Shown piece after piece: positions 1-6,704 of a stretch of DNA of 62,121 nucleotides. Made by a program: the position numbers and the translations under genes. Below the pieces are notes generated by a model. The model was not told where the DNA came from. It saw only the letters and a program-made list of their open reading frames with translations, and made no database searches. The DNA is from Lithacetigena sp037446255 [NCBI: Coprothermobacterota bacterium] (GTDB taxonomy: Bacteria; Coprothermobacterota; HKB111). Every line of letters begins with the position of its first letter. The stretch's first letter is position 1. The DNA lies in NCBI GenBank assembly GCA_037446255.1, contig JBBIIY010000008.1, forward strand, positions 1 to 62,121. Reading direction: 5' to 3'.

Positions 1-56
1 TTCGTGAAGGTGGCCGTACTGTGGGAGCAGGCGTGGTTACAAAGATTTTGGAGTAG
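1..56 (+). CDS. tuf: Elongation factor Tu, 3' end only
   Basis: The window opens inside a gene. From base 3 it reads REGGRTVGAGVVTKILE and then TAG at 54-56, which is the conserved C-terminus of EF-Tu (domain III, GRTVGAGVVTKI). EF-Tu delivers aminoacyl-tRNA to the ribosome as a GTP complex. The order tuf, rpmG, trnW, secE, nusG is a classic bacterial arrangement and supports the call. Only 17 residues are visible, so nothing can be said about the rest of the protein. Confidence 0.9.
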   Translation, partial: REGGRTVGAGVVTKILE

Positions 57-59
57 GAT

Positions 60-209
60 ATGCGTGTATTAGTTATTATGGAATGTACTATCTGTAAGTC
101 GAGGAATTATCACAACGAAAAAAATAAGCAAAATGATACCGAGAGGTTACAATTAAAAAAATTCTGCCCTCGATGCAGGAAAGCAACGCCTCATCGGGAG
201 ACAAAGTAA
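60..209 (+). CDS. rpmG: Ribosomal protein bL33
   Basis: This 49-residue protein is a component of the 50S subunit near the E site. It starts at ATG 60, three bases after the tuf stop, with GGAG at 50-53 as ribosome binding site inside the tuf 3' end. It has the typical bL33 layout: an N-terminal strand, CxxC (ECTIC, residues 9-12), the [13 protein letters not shown] segment, and a second CxxC (FCPRC) before a basic tail. All four cysteines are present, so this is the zinc-binding C+ form, which is normally made under zinc-sufficient conditions. The position between tuf and trnW-secE is canonical. Confidence 0.93.
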   Translation: MRVLVIMECTICKSRNYHNEKNKQNDTERLQLKKFCPRCRKATPHRETK

Positions 210-225
210 AAATTGGAAGTTAGGT

Positions 226-301
226 ACGCCCGTAGCTCAACTGGTAGAGCGCCGGTCTCCAAAACCGTAGGTTGGGGGTTCAATTCCCTCCGGGCGTGCC
301 A
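226..301 (+). tRNA. trnW: tRNA-Trp (anticodon CCA)
   Basis: The acceptor stem pairs ACGCCCG (226-232) with CGGGCGT (291-297). It is followed by discriminator G298 and an encoded CCA (299-301). The D-arm has GCTC/GAGC, the T-loop has GTTCAAT, and the anticodon at 259-261 is CCA, which reads UGG. The anticodon stem (252-256 with 264-268) has one C-T mismatch at its outer pair. A tRNA-Trp between rpmG and secE is a conserved arrangement in many bacteria. Confidence 0.96.
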
Positions 302-321
302 ATTAAATCAGTGAGGTAAAT

Positions 322-549
322 GTGGTTAAAAAGAAAAACATTTTTTTAAATACTTTTAATAACAGCAAAAAGTATCTGCTTGAAGTACGCTCTGAACTAA
401 AAAAAGTTATGTGGCCAAGCAAAGAGCAGGTTATAACCTCAACCCAGATAGTGTTAATTTTTACCTTCTTTTTTAGTATGTATGTCGGCCTTTGGGATGG
501 TGGATTAGCTTTCCTCCTCTCTAAAATATTTACAGGGGTAGCGAGGTAA
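322..549 (+). CDS. secE: Preprotein translocase subunit SecE
   Basis: This 75-residue, single-span membrane protein clamps the SecY channel of the Sec translocon. It starts at GTG 322 with GAGG at 313-316 five bases upstream; an overlapping ATG at 320 is out of frame and soon closed. The conserved cytoplasmic amphipathic helix and hinge (EVRSELKKVMWPSKEQV, about residues 21-37) come directly before one hydrophobic segment (about 42-68). It is the short one-helix form usual outside the Enterobacteria. The nusG start follows 4 bases after its stop, so the two are probably co-translated. Confidence 0.93.
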   Translation: MVKKKNIFLNTFNNSKKYLLEVRSELKKVMWPSKEQVITSTQIVLIFTFFFSMYVGLWDGGLAFLLSKIFTGVAR

Positions 550-553
550 TAAA

Positions 554-1075
554 TTGCCATCAGCCTGGTATATCCTACATAGTTACTCTGGACAAGAAAA
601 CAAAGTCCAGAATAATATTTTAAGACGGGTCAAAAGTAGCGTGATGGATGGGAGTGTTACACATGTTCTCGTTCCTATAGAAAGAAAGCACGAATTTATA
701 AGAGGAAAAAGAGTAGAAGTTGAAAAGGTAATTTTTCCTGGTTATATTTTCGTAGAAATGGACCTTAACGAAGAAAGTTGGGCAGTAGTAAGGCATACTC
801 CCGGAGTCATTGGTTTTGTTAATTTAAACGGCCAACCTATTCCTATGACTGAAGAAGAGATGGACAGAGTATTTCATAGAATTGAAGAGGGGAAAGTACC
901 CAAAATTGCTCTGGAAGTAGGTCAAAAAATAATTATAGCCAGTGGTCCGTTTGAAGGTCTAAATGGTATTGTTGAAGTAATATACCCCGATAAAGATAAA
1001 GTAAGAATATTGCTTGGTATCTTTGGAAGGGATGTTACCGTAGAAGTGGATGCAACTCAAATTAAAAAAGTTTAA
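554..1075 (+). CDS. nusG: Transcription termination/antitermination factor NusG
   Basis: NusG binds the RNA polymerase clamp helices and couples transcription to Rho or to the ribosome. The 173-residue protein starts at TTG 554, with GAGGTAAT just upstream at the secE 3' end. It has the N-terminal NGN domain ([23 protein letters not shown]-type and [10 protein letters not shown] segments) and a C-terminal KOW domain ([21 protein letters not shown], about residues 130-155). Length and order agree with standard NusG, with no insertion domain of the Thermotoga or Aquifex type. Confidence 0.96.
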   Translation: MPSAWYILHSYSGQENKVQNNILRRVKSSVMDGSVTHVLVPIERKHEFIRGKRVEVEKVIFPGYIFVEMDLNEESWAVVRHTPGVIGFVNLNGQPIPMTEEEMDRVFHRIEEGKVPKIALEVGQKIIIASGPFEGLNGIVEVIYPDKDKVRILLGIFGRDVTVEVDATQIKKV

Positions 1076-1092
1076 AAAGGTGGGTGATAAAT

Positions 1093-1518
1093 TTGCCAAA
1101 AAGAATAGCCGGGTATGTTAAATTACAACTACTTGCAGGAAAAGCAACTCCAGCTCCTCCTGTTGGACCTGCTCTTGGGCAAAGAGGGATTAATATCATG
1201 GAGTTTGTAAGAACTTTCAATGAAAAAACTGCTTCCCAGGAAGGAACAATTATACCGGTAGTCGTAACTGTTTTTGAAGACCGCACCTTTACCTTCGTTA
1301 CCAAGACTCCTCCTACCTCTTTTCTTATCAAGAAAGCGGTATCTCTGGAAAAAGGCTCTTCTACTCCTCTAAAAGATAAGGTAGGAAAGATTAAGCGCTC
1401 TCAAGTTGAGGAAATCGCCAAAGTTAAAATGGTTGACTTAAACGCAAATAATCTGGAATCAGCAATAACTATGGTAGAAGGTACTGCCCAAAGTATGGGC
1501 ATAGAAATTGTAGACTGA
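1093..1518 (+). CDS. rplK: Ribosomal protein uL11
   Basis: uL11 forms the base of the L7/L12 stalk and binds the GTPase-associated region of 23S rRNA. I choose TTG 1093, giving [12 protein letters not shown] and 141 residues, because it sits 8 nt after AGGTGGG and matches the usual family N-terminus. An in-frame GTG at 1084 would add only three residues and lies within the ribosome binding site. The signature [20 protein letters not shown] is clear, as is the C-terminal RNA-binding domain with its GTAQSMGI segment. It is the third gene of the nusG-L11-L1 run. Confidence 0.94.
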   Translation: MPKRIAGYVKLQLLAGKATPAPPVGPALGQRGINIMEFVRTFNEKTASQEGTIIPVVVTVFEDRTFTFVTKTPPTSFLIKKAVSLEKGSSTPLKDKVGKIKRSQVEEIAKVKMVDLNANNLESAITMVEGTAQSMGIEIVD

Positions 1519-1534
1519 TTGAGGTAAAAAAGTT

Positions 1535-2233
1535 ATGGGTAAAAAGCTTCAAGAAGCAAGAACAAAAGTTGAAACAAAGCTTTATGAACCTTTAGAAGCT
1601 CTTAAACTTCTAAAAGAGAATGCTTTTGCCAAATTTGATGAAACTGTGGAAGTAGCTGTAAAATTAGGAGTAGACCCCAGGCAATCTGACCAAAATGTAA
1701 GATCAACGGTGGTATTACCCCATGGTTCAGGAAAAGTTGTCAGGGTTTTAGTATTTACCAAAGGTGAAAAAGCAAAAGAAGCTTTAGATTCTGGAGCTGA
1801 TTTCGTAGGTGCAGAAGAATTAGTACAAAAAATTCAGGAAGGATGGCTTGATTTTGATGTAGCCATTGCTACTCCTGATGTTATGTCCCTACTTGGTAAG
1901 CTTGGTAAAATACTCGGTCCCAGGGGACTGATGCCTAACCCTAAAACTGGCACAGTTACTTTTGATCTGGTTAAAGCTATTAAAGATTATAAAGCAGGTA
2001 AAATTGAGTTCCGGGTTGACAAGGGTGCTAATGTACATGTCCCTCTTGGTAAAGTAAGTTTTTCAGAAAACTTGTTGATGGAAAATTTCCACGCTTTCAT
2101 TGATGCACTTAATAAAGCAAAGCCACCAGTTGCCAAAGGACAGTATATCAGGAAAGTTTTCCTTTCCTCTACTATGGGACCTGGAATCAGATTAGACCCC
2201 AAGAAATTATTAACAGTATCAGTAAAAGCATAG
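1535..2233 (+). CDS. rplA: Ribosomal protein uL1
   Basis: uL1 forms the mobile L1 stalk at the ribosomal E site and in many bacteria represses its own L11-L1 mRNA. The 232-residue protein has the expected two domains and the diagnostic segment [20 protein letters not shown] (about residues 123-142). ATG 1535 follows GAGGTAAAAAAGTT. It lies 16 bp after rplK and precedes a 167-bp leader that separates it from rplJ. A stem-loop (arms 2247-2254 and 2260-2267) lies just after its stop codon and has no T-tract. Confidence 0.96.
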   Translation: MGKKLQEARTKVETKLYEPLEALKLLKENAFAKFDETVEVAVKLGVDPRQSDQNVRSTVVLPHGSGKVVRVLVFTKGEKAKEALDSGADFVGAEELVQKIQEGWLDFDVAIATPDVMSLLGKLGKILGPRGLMPNPKTGTVTFDLVKAIKDYKAGKIEFRVDKGANVHVPLGKVSFSENLLMENFHAFIDALNKAKPPVAKGQYIRKVFLSSTMGPGIRLDPKKLLTVSVKA

Positions 2234-2270
2234 TTTAATTTAGTTTGAGGATTATTTATTAATCCTCCTT

Positions 2271-2400
2271 AAGAACGCAGGTGGTGAGAAGAACCTTAAA
2301 ATCGCCCGAATTGCCTGCGGGAGGGAGGTTAACAGGAAAGCCGGTGGACCTCCCCGGAAAGGGCGAAGGTCCTTTTTTATTTTATAAGGCTGGTGAAGTA
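2271..2400 (+). promoter_or_regulatory. L10-type autoregulatory leader with alternative pairings
   Basis: The 5' untranslated region of rplJ is long and structured. GCAGG (2277-2281) can pair with CCTGC (2314-2318) around a purine-rich internal segment, as in bacterial L10 leaders, where the L10(L12)4 complex binds. GGGAGGT (2323-2329) is exactly complementary to ACCTCCC (2348-2354), which is the ascending arm of the terminator hairpin at 2346-2372. The two structures cannot coexist. This implies transcription attenuation by the rplJ product, as known for Bacillus rplJL. An open frame runs through the leader from GTG 2281, but I read it as non-coding. Confidence 0.8.
2346..2380 (+). terminator. 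Intrinsic terminator (attenuator) in the rplJ leader
   Basis: GGACCT (2346-2351) pairs with AGGTCC (2367-2372), an inner CCC/GGG extends the stem, and six T residues (2373-2378) follow, then ATTTT. This is a textbook Rho-independent terminator placed 20 bp before the rplJ start. That location makes it an attenuator, not the end of an operon. An antiterminator pairing with 2323-2329 would disrupt it. Confidence 0.82.
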
Positions 2401-2922
2401 ATGTATAAAGCTGAAAAAGTAAAGGAAGTAGAGTTAATTGCAGATAAAGTAAAATCTGCAAAAGTAGTAGTTTTTGCTGACTTCCAATCTTTGCGCGCTT
2501 CGGATGTAATCAAGTTAAGGCAAGGCGCCAAGGCTCAACAAGGAGAAGTTAGGGTCACTAAAAACACTATTATTAATTTAGCTTTTAAGAAATTAGGATA
2601 TAGCCAACCTGATCTGCGGGGTTTTACTGGTATTATTTTCGGATATGAAGATATGATATCTCCAGTTAAATTCCTGGTTGATTTTGGAAGAGATAAACCT
2701 ACCATTTTCCGTATTAAAGGCGGGTTTGTTGAAGGTAATCTGCTTGACACTGTGGCGATGTTCAATTTGAGCACTTTGCCTGGTAGAGAAGTGCTGTTAA
2801 GCCAGGTCACCTTTATGATGAAATCACCTATATCCAATTTTCTTAATGTTCTAAATGGGCCCCTTCGCGGGCTTATTCAAGCTCTAAAAATGATTGAACA
2901 ACAAAAGGGAGGTTTAAATTAA
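2401..2922 (+). CDS. rplJ: Ribosomal protein uL10
   Basis: uL10 anchors the L7/L12 dimers to the ribosome. The start is ATG 2401 (MYKAEKVKEVELIADKVKSA), giving 173 residues, the normal family length. A longer in-frame reading from GTG 2281 would translate the leader and its terminator hairpin, with glycine/proline-rich sequence unlike any L10. The core contains the usual FADFQSLRASDVIKLR and VTKNTIINLAFKK segments, and a C-terminal helical stalk-binding region. rplL follows immediately: its ATG is the base after the rplJ stop. Confidence 0.94.
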   Translation: MYKAEKVKEVELIADKVKSAKVVVFADFQSLRASDVIKLRQGAKAQQGEVRVTKNTIINLAFKKLGYSQPDLRGFTGIIFGYEDMISPVKFLVDFGRDKPTIFRIKGGFVEGNLLDTVAMFNLSTLPGREVLLSQVTFMMKSPISNFLNVLNGPLRGLIQALKMIEQQKGGLN

Positions 2923-3294
2923 ATGAAAAAAGAGGAAATTATTGAATTAATTGAGAAAATGACCGTTTTAGAATTATCTGAACTGGTTAAAGCTTTAGAA
3001 GAAAGATTCGGAGTTAGCGCTGCTATGCCTATGATGATGACTGGAACTACCTCTACTGCTCAAGCAGCTCCACAGGAAGAGCAAACTGAATTTGATGTAA
3101 TCCTTAAAGAGATTGGAGACCAAAAAGTTCAGGTAATCAAGGCAGTACGTGAAGTTACCACTCTCGGGTTAAAAGAAGCTAAAGACTTAATTGAATCAGC
3201 ACCCGCTCCGATAAAAGAGAAAACTAATAAGAAAGAGGCTGAAGAAATAAAAGCTAAATTAGAGTCAGTCGGTGCTAAAGTAGAAATCAGGTAA
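2923..3294 (+). CDS. rplL: Ribosomal protein bL12 (L7/L12)
   Basis: bL12 is the multicopy stalk protein that recruits and activates translational GTPases. It is 123 residues long: an N-terminal dimerisation helix pair (about 1-35), a Met-rich then Ala/Gln-rich hinge (about 36-55), and a C-terminal globular domain with the conserved [27 protein letters not shown] segment in two halves. AGGGAGG at the rplJ 3' end gives the ribosome binding site. The next gene is lon on the opposite strand; rpoB, the usual neighbour, is absent here. Confidence 0.96.
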   Translation: MKKEEIIELIEKMTVLELSELVKALEERFGVSAAMPMMMTGTTSTAQAAPQEEQTEFDVILKEIGDQKVQVIKAVREVTTLGLKEAKDLIESAPAPIKEKTNKKEAEEIKAKLESVGAKVEIR

Positions 3295-3328
3295 GAAAAA
3301 TATTTGAGAACAGGTTATTGTTTTGTAT

Positions 3329-3354
3329 GAAGGGTGAGGAATGCCTCACCCTTC
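3329..3354. terminator. Possible bidirectional terminator hairpin between rplL and lon
   Basis: GAAGGGTGAGG (3329-3339) and CCTCACCCTTC (3344-3354) form a perfect 11-bp stem with the loop AATG, located between convergent genes. The right arm overlaps the last codons of lon. Neither side has a strong T-tract (ATTAATTT on the plus side), so termination strength is uncertain, but the position fits a shared terminator. Confidence 0.6.
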
Positions 3355-5697
3355 ATTAATTTCTAAAGGCAAATCAACTTCAAATACATCAGTCAATACT
3401 TCATCCATATGTTTAACCATTTTGATAATAAGGCAATCTTTTATAAAAGTTGGCACTTCCTCAAGATCCTTTTCGTTCTCTAATGGTATTATCACTTTTT
3501 GTATGCCAGCTCTCTGAGCTGCCATTACCTTTTCTTTTATGCCGCCAACCGAAAGAACCTTACCCCGTAAGGTTATCTCTCCAGTCATAGCCACATCTTT
3601 CCTTATTGATTTTCTGGTCAATGATGACAAAACCGATACTGCGATAGCGATTCCAGCAGAGGGACCGTCTTTAGGAATAGCTCCAGCAGGTACATGTATA
3701 TGCAAGTCTTTATTTTCATAAAAATTGCTTTCTAACCCCATCTCTTTTGCCCTGGTTCTGATATAAGTAAGACCAGCTTTAGCTGACTCTTGCATGACTT
3801 CTCCGAGTTGTCCGGTTAGCGATAAAACCCCTTTTCCTTCCATCTGAGCTGTTTCAATCAGCAGGACCTCTCCCCCTGCAGGAGTTACCGCCAGTCCTGT
3901 TGCAACCCCTATCTCGCTTTTTTCTTGAGCTTCTTCCAATCTATACCTTCTTACACCGAGGTAATCAGGTAAGTTGCTTGAATCAACTTTGATTGGGTTA
4001 GTTAGGGCGTCTTCAGCTTTCTTACGAGCAATTTTCCGGCAAATACGAGCAATGGAACGCTCCAGGTTTCTAACTCCGGCTTCTCGTGTATAATATCTGA
4101 TAATATCCTGCAAAGCATCAGTACAAATCTCTACCTCTTCAATAGACAAGCCATTCTCTTTTACTTGCTTGGATACCAGGTATTTTCTGGCAATTTCAAC
4201 TTTTTCCGGTTCAGTATACCCAGGCAATTCAATAACTTCCATGCGGTCCTTGAGAGCAGGCGGAACAGTATCCATAAGGTTAGCAGTTAAGATGAAGAAG
4301 ATTGAACTCAAATCAAAGGGTGCTTCAATGTAATGGTCGGCAAAAGAATGGTTTTGCTCGGGGTCAAGAACTTCCAGCAGAGCAGCAGATGGGTCGCCAC
4401 GAAAGTCCATGCCAATTTTATCAATCTCGTCTAACATAAAAACTGGATTATTTACTCCAACATTCCTTAAATTCTGAATAATACGACCGGGTATAGCCCC
4501 CACATAAGTCCTTCTATGCCCCCTTATTTCAGCTTCATCTCTCATTCCTCCGAGTGAAATGCGAATGAATTTTCTATTCATAGCTCGGGCAATAGATTGG
4601 CCTATAGAAGTTTTCCCCACTCCTGGAGGTCCAACAAAGCAAAGTATAGGTCCCTTAGTTTGCCCTTTTAATTTTCTTACTGCTAAGAAATCAAGTATTC
4701 TCTCTTTTGGTTTTTCCAGGTTGTAATGGTCTTCATTAAGTATAGTAGAAGCTTCGTTAATACCCAGATTATCGGTGCTGGCAGTTTTCCAGGGAAGACT
4801 TAACAGCCAATCCAGATAGGTTCTGCTGACAATATATTCAGCAGCATAAGTAGGCATGCGTTCAAGTTTTTCAATTTCTCTTTCAGCTAAGGCTTTTGCT
4901 TGTTCCGGTAATTCAATTTTATCCAGTTTTTTCCTGAATTCTGTTACATCCATGTTCTTATCATCAGCTTCGCCTAACTCTCTCTGTATAGCCTTCAATT
5001 GTTCCCGCAAAATAGCCTGTCTTTGAGCTTTACTCAGCTCCTCTTTCACCTGGGACTGAATCTTGTCCGCTACCTCCAGTATTTCTATTTCTTTTTGAAG
5101 AAAGTCAGAAACTAATAACAATCTCTTTATAGGTTCAATGGTTTCTAAAACTTGCTGTCTTTCAGATAACTTCAAATTTAAGTTTGAGGTAATTAAATCT
5201 GCCAACCGACCTGGATTGTCAGTATTAATAGCTGCCACATACACTTCTCGGGAAAAATCTGGTGAAATACTAACCACTTTTTCCAGTAAGTTTATCGCAT
5301 GTCTTTTAACCCCTTCACTTTCAATGGTTTCACTTTCATCTTCATTAATTACTTCAACCTCTGATTTGAAATACGGTTCTTTATTAAGCCAGGATTTCAC
5401 GATAATTCTCTTCAAACCTTGAACTATAACACTCATAGTTCCATCTGGCATCCGCATCATCTTAAGAATAACTGCAGCGGTTCCCATGTTATATAAATCG
5501 GTAAATTCAGGGTCTTCCAGGTCTGTAGTCTGGGAAATTAGTCCTAAAACTTTATTAGTCCCCAAATCTTTTATTAATTTGATAGATTTTTCTCTACCTA
5601 CGGTTAGCGGAATCATCATGTAGGGATAAATTACCGTATTTTTGAGAGGTAGAATCGGTAGTACCGCTGGGATATCAACTTGTTCAATATTTTCCAT
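3346..5697 (-). CDS. lon: ATP-dependent protease Lon (LonA)
   Basis: This 783-residue cytosolic AAA+ serine protease degrades damaged and regulatory proteins. It shows the N-terminal LAN substrate-binding domain (LPILPLKNTVIYPYMMIPL), a helical linker, and the AAA+ module with Walker A GPPGVGKTS (about residue 357) and Walker B VFMLDEIDKIG. The protease domain carries the catalytic serine in PKDGPSAGIAI and the lysine further on (GGIKEKVMAAQRAG). Length matches LonA, and the ATG follows GGAGGAAAT. It faces rplL tail-to-tail. I see no CIRCE-type repeat in its upstream region. Confidence 0.97.
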   Translation of the reverse strand: MENIEQVDIPAVLPILPLKNTVIYPYMMIPLTVGREKSIKLIKDLGTNKVLGLISQTTDLEDPEFTDLYNMGTAAVILKMMRMPDGTMSVIVQGLKRIIVKSWLNKEPYFKSEVEVINEDESETIESEGVKRHAINLLEKVVSISPDFSREVYVAAINTDNPGRLADLITSNLNLKLSERQQVLETIEPIKRLLLVSDFLQKEIEILEVADKIQSQVKEELSKAQRQAILREQLKAIQRELGEADDKNMDVTEFRKKLDKIELPEQAKALAEREIEKLERMPTYAAEYIVSRTYLDWLLSLPWKTASTDNLGINEASTILNEDHYNLEKPKERILDFLAVRKLKGQTKGPILCFVGPPGVGKTSIGQSIARAMNRKFIRISLGGMRDEAEIRGHRRTYVGAIPGRIIQNLRNVGVNNPVFMLDEIDKIGMDFRGDPSAALLEVLDPEQNHSFADHYIEAPFDLSSIFFILTANLMDTVPPALKDRMEVIELPGYTEPEKVEIARKYLVSKQVKENGLSIEEVEICTDALQDIIRYYTREAGVRNLERSIARICRKIARKKAEDALTNPIKVDSSNLPDYLGVRRYRLEEAQEKSEIGVATGLAVTPAGGEVLLIETAQMEGKGVLSLTGQLGEVMQESAKAGLTYIRTRAKEMGLESNFYENKDLHIHVPAGAIPKDGPSAGIAIAVSVLSSLTRKSIRKDVAMTGEITLRGKVLSVGGIKEKVMAAQRAGIQKVIIPLENEKDLEEVPTFIKDCLIIKMVKHMDEVLTDVFEVDLPLEINEG

Positions 5698-5898
5698 ATT
5701 TCCTCCAGTAATGACCAGGGCAATTTAGCATATTCCTTCTAAATAGCTCCATAAATCCATCGTGTAAATTTTTCTCTATATAGTTTTACATTTTTTATCA
5801 TTTAAAATTACCTAATATATTTACCCTTAATTGGGAAACTTATATCTTCTCAGACAATCAGAATTCTCTCAGTTAACAATTTAACCTGTACATCAGAG

Positions 5899-5926
5899 TT
5901 GACCATTGAAACTCCCTTATTATGAT
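5899..5926 (+). promoter_or_regulatory. Candidate sigma-70 promoter for the uracil-DNA glycosylase gene
   Basis: TTGACC (5899-5904) and TATGAT (5921-5926) are separated by 16 bp in the 261-bp spacer between lon and the glycosylase gene. The predicted transcript would start near 5933, ahead of both candidate start codons. The rest of the spacer is AT-rich with no other structure I can support. Confidence 0.5.
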
Positions 5927-5988
5927 AATACCATAAAGATTAACATAAGTGATAAAATATGTATAATTCTAATTTAGCGAGGAAAGCG

Positions 5989-6660
5989 ATGAACAATCAA
6001 AGGCTTGGTTTTTTATTTGAAACTAACAAGAATGATTATAATCTTATATCTTATAAAAAAGAAGTAGACGCTTGTAGAAATTGTTCACTTGGGTATTACC
6101 GAACAAATACTGTAATTGGAGAGGGAAAAATGCCTTCTGAGCTTATGTTTATTGGTGAGGGTCCCGGTGACCAGGAAGACCGGGAAGGAAGGCCATTCGT
6201 GGGAAGAGCAGGAGAGCTTCTTAATCATTCATTGATACAGATAGGATTGGAAAGAAGCGAGGTATGGATAACCAATATCGTTAAATGCCGGGCTTTTGAC
6301 CAGGTTGATCATAAAAAAGTTAACCGTCCCCCCAGAACTGAGGAAATCCAGGCTTGTTTTAGTTTTCTGGAAAAAGAAATTACTGCTGTTAACCCCAGGG
6401 TGATAGTTACCCTTGGTTCTCCATCATCCTCATCACTTCTGGGTAAAAACTTTAAAACCATAACTCAAGATAGAGGGAAATGTTTTAACTATAAAAACAT
6501 AAAGGTTATACCTGTCTTCCACCCTGCTTATGTTCTCAGGCAAAAAGGTAGGGTATATGATAAAAGCTTTGAACTATTTCTTTCTGATTTAGGAGAAGCT
6601 AAAAGAGGATTGACTGAACAGAATGAAAATAAATGGGACCTACCCTTATTTAAGAAATAA
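5989..6660 (+). CDS. Type-4 (Fe-S) uracil-DNA glycosylase
   Basis: The enzyme excises uracil arising from cytosine deamination. Family 4 is the [4Fe-4S] group found in thermophiles and many anaerobes. Four cysteines have the family spacing (C29, C32, C100, C123 from this start). Motif GEGPGDQED (57-65), GRPFVGRAG, the TNIVKC segment and the HPAYVLR loop are all present. I choose ATG 5989, which has GAGG at 5979-5982; an in-frame ATG at 5959 adds ten residues but has no ribosome binding site. The C-terminus is slightly longer than minimal members. It is a single-gene unit, followed by a peptidase gene. Confidence 0.92.
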   Translation: MNNQRLGFLFETNKNDYNLISYKKEVDACRNCSLGYYRTNTVIGEGKMPSELMFIGEGPGDQEDREGRPFVGRAGELLNHSLIQIGLERSEVWITNIVKCRAFDQVDHKKVNRPPRTEEIQACFSFLEKEITAVNPRVIVTLGSPSSSSLLGKNFKTITQDRGKCFNYKNIKVIPVFHPAYVLRQKGRVYDKSFELFLSDLGEAKRGLTEQNENKWDLPLFKK

Positions 6661-6704
6661 AGTATATTTCAAACCTGAGTCCAGCCACCTTGAAGGAGGT
6701 TACG

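Noticed and set aside
303-560. Minus-strand open frame opposite secE
   Set aside because: Antisense shadow of a conserved gene, with no ribosome site or known similarity.
2281-2400. N-terminal extension of rplJ by 40 residues from GTG 2281
   Set aside because: It would translate the L10 leader and attenuator hairpin; the sequence is unlike any uL10 N-terminus and ATG 2401 gives the normal length.
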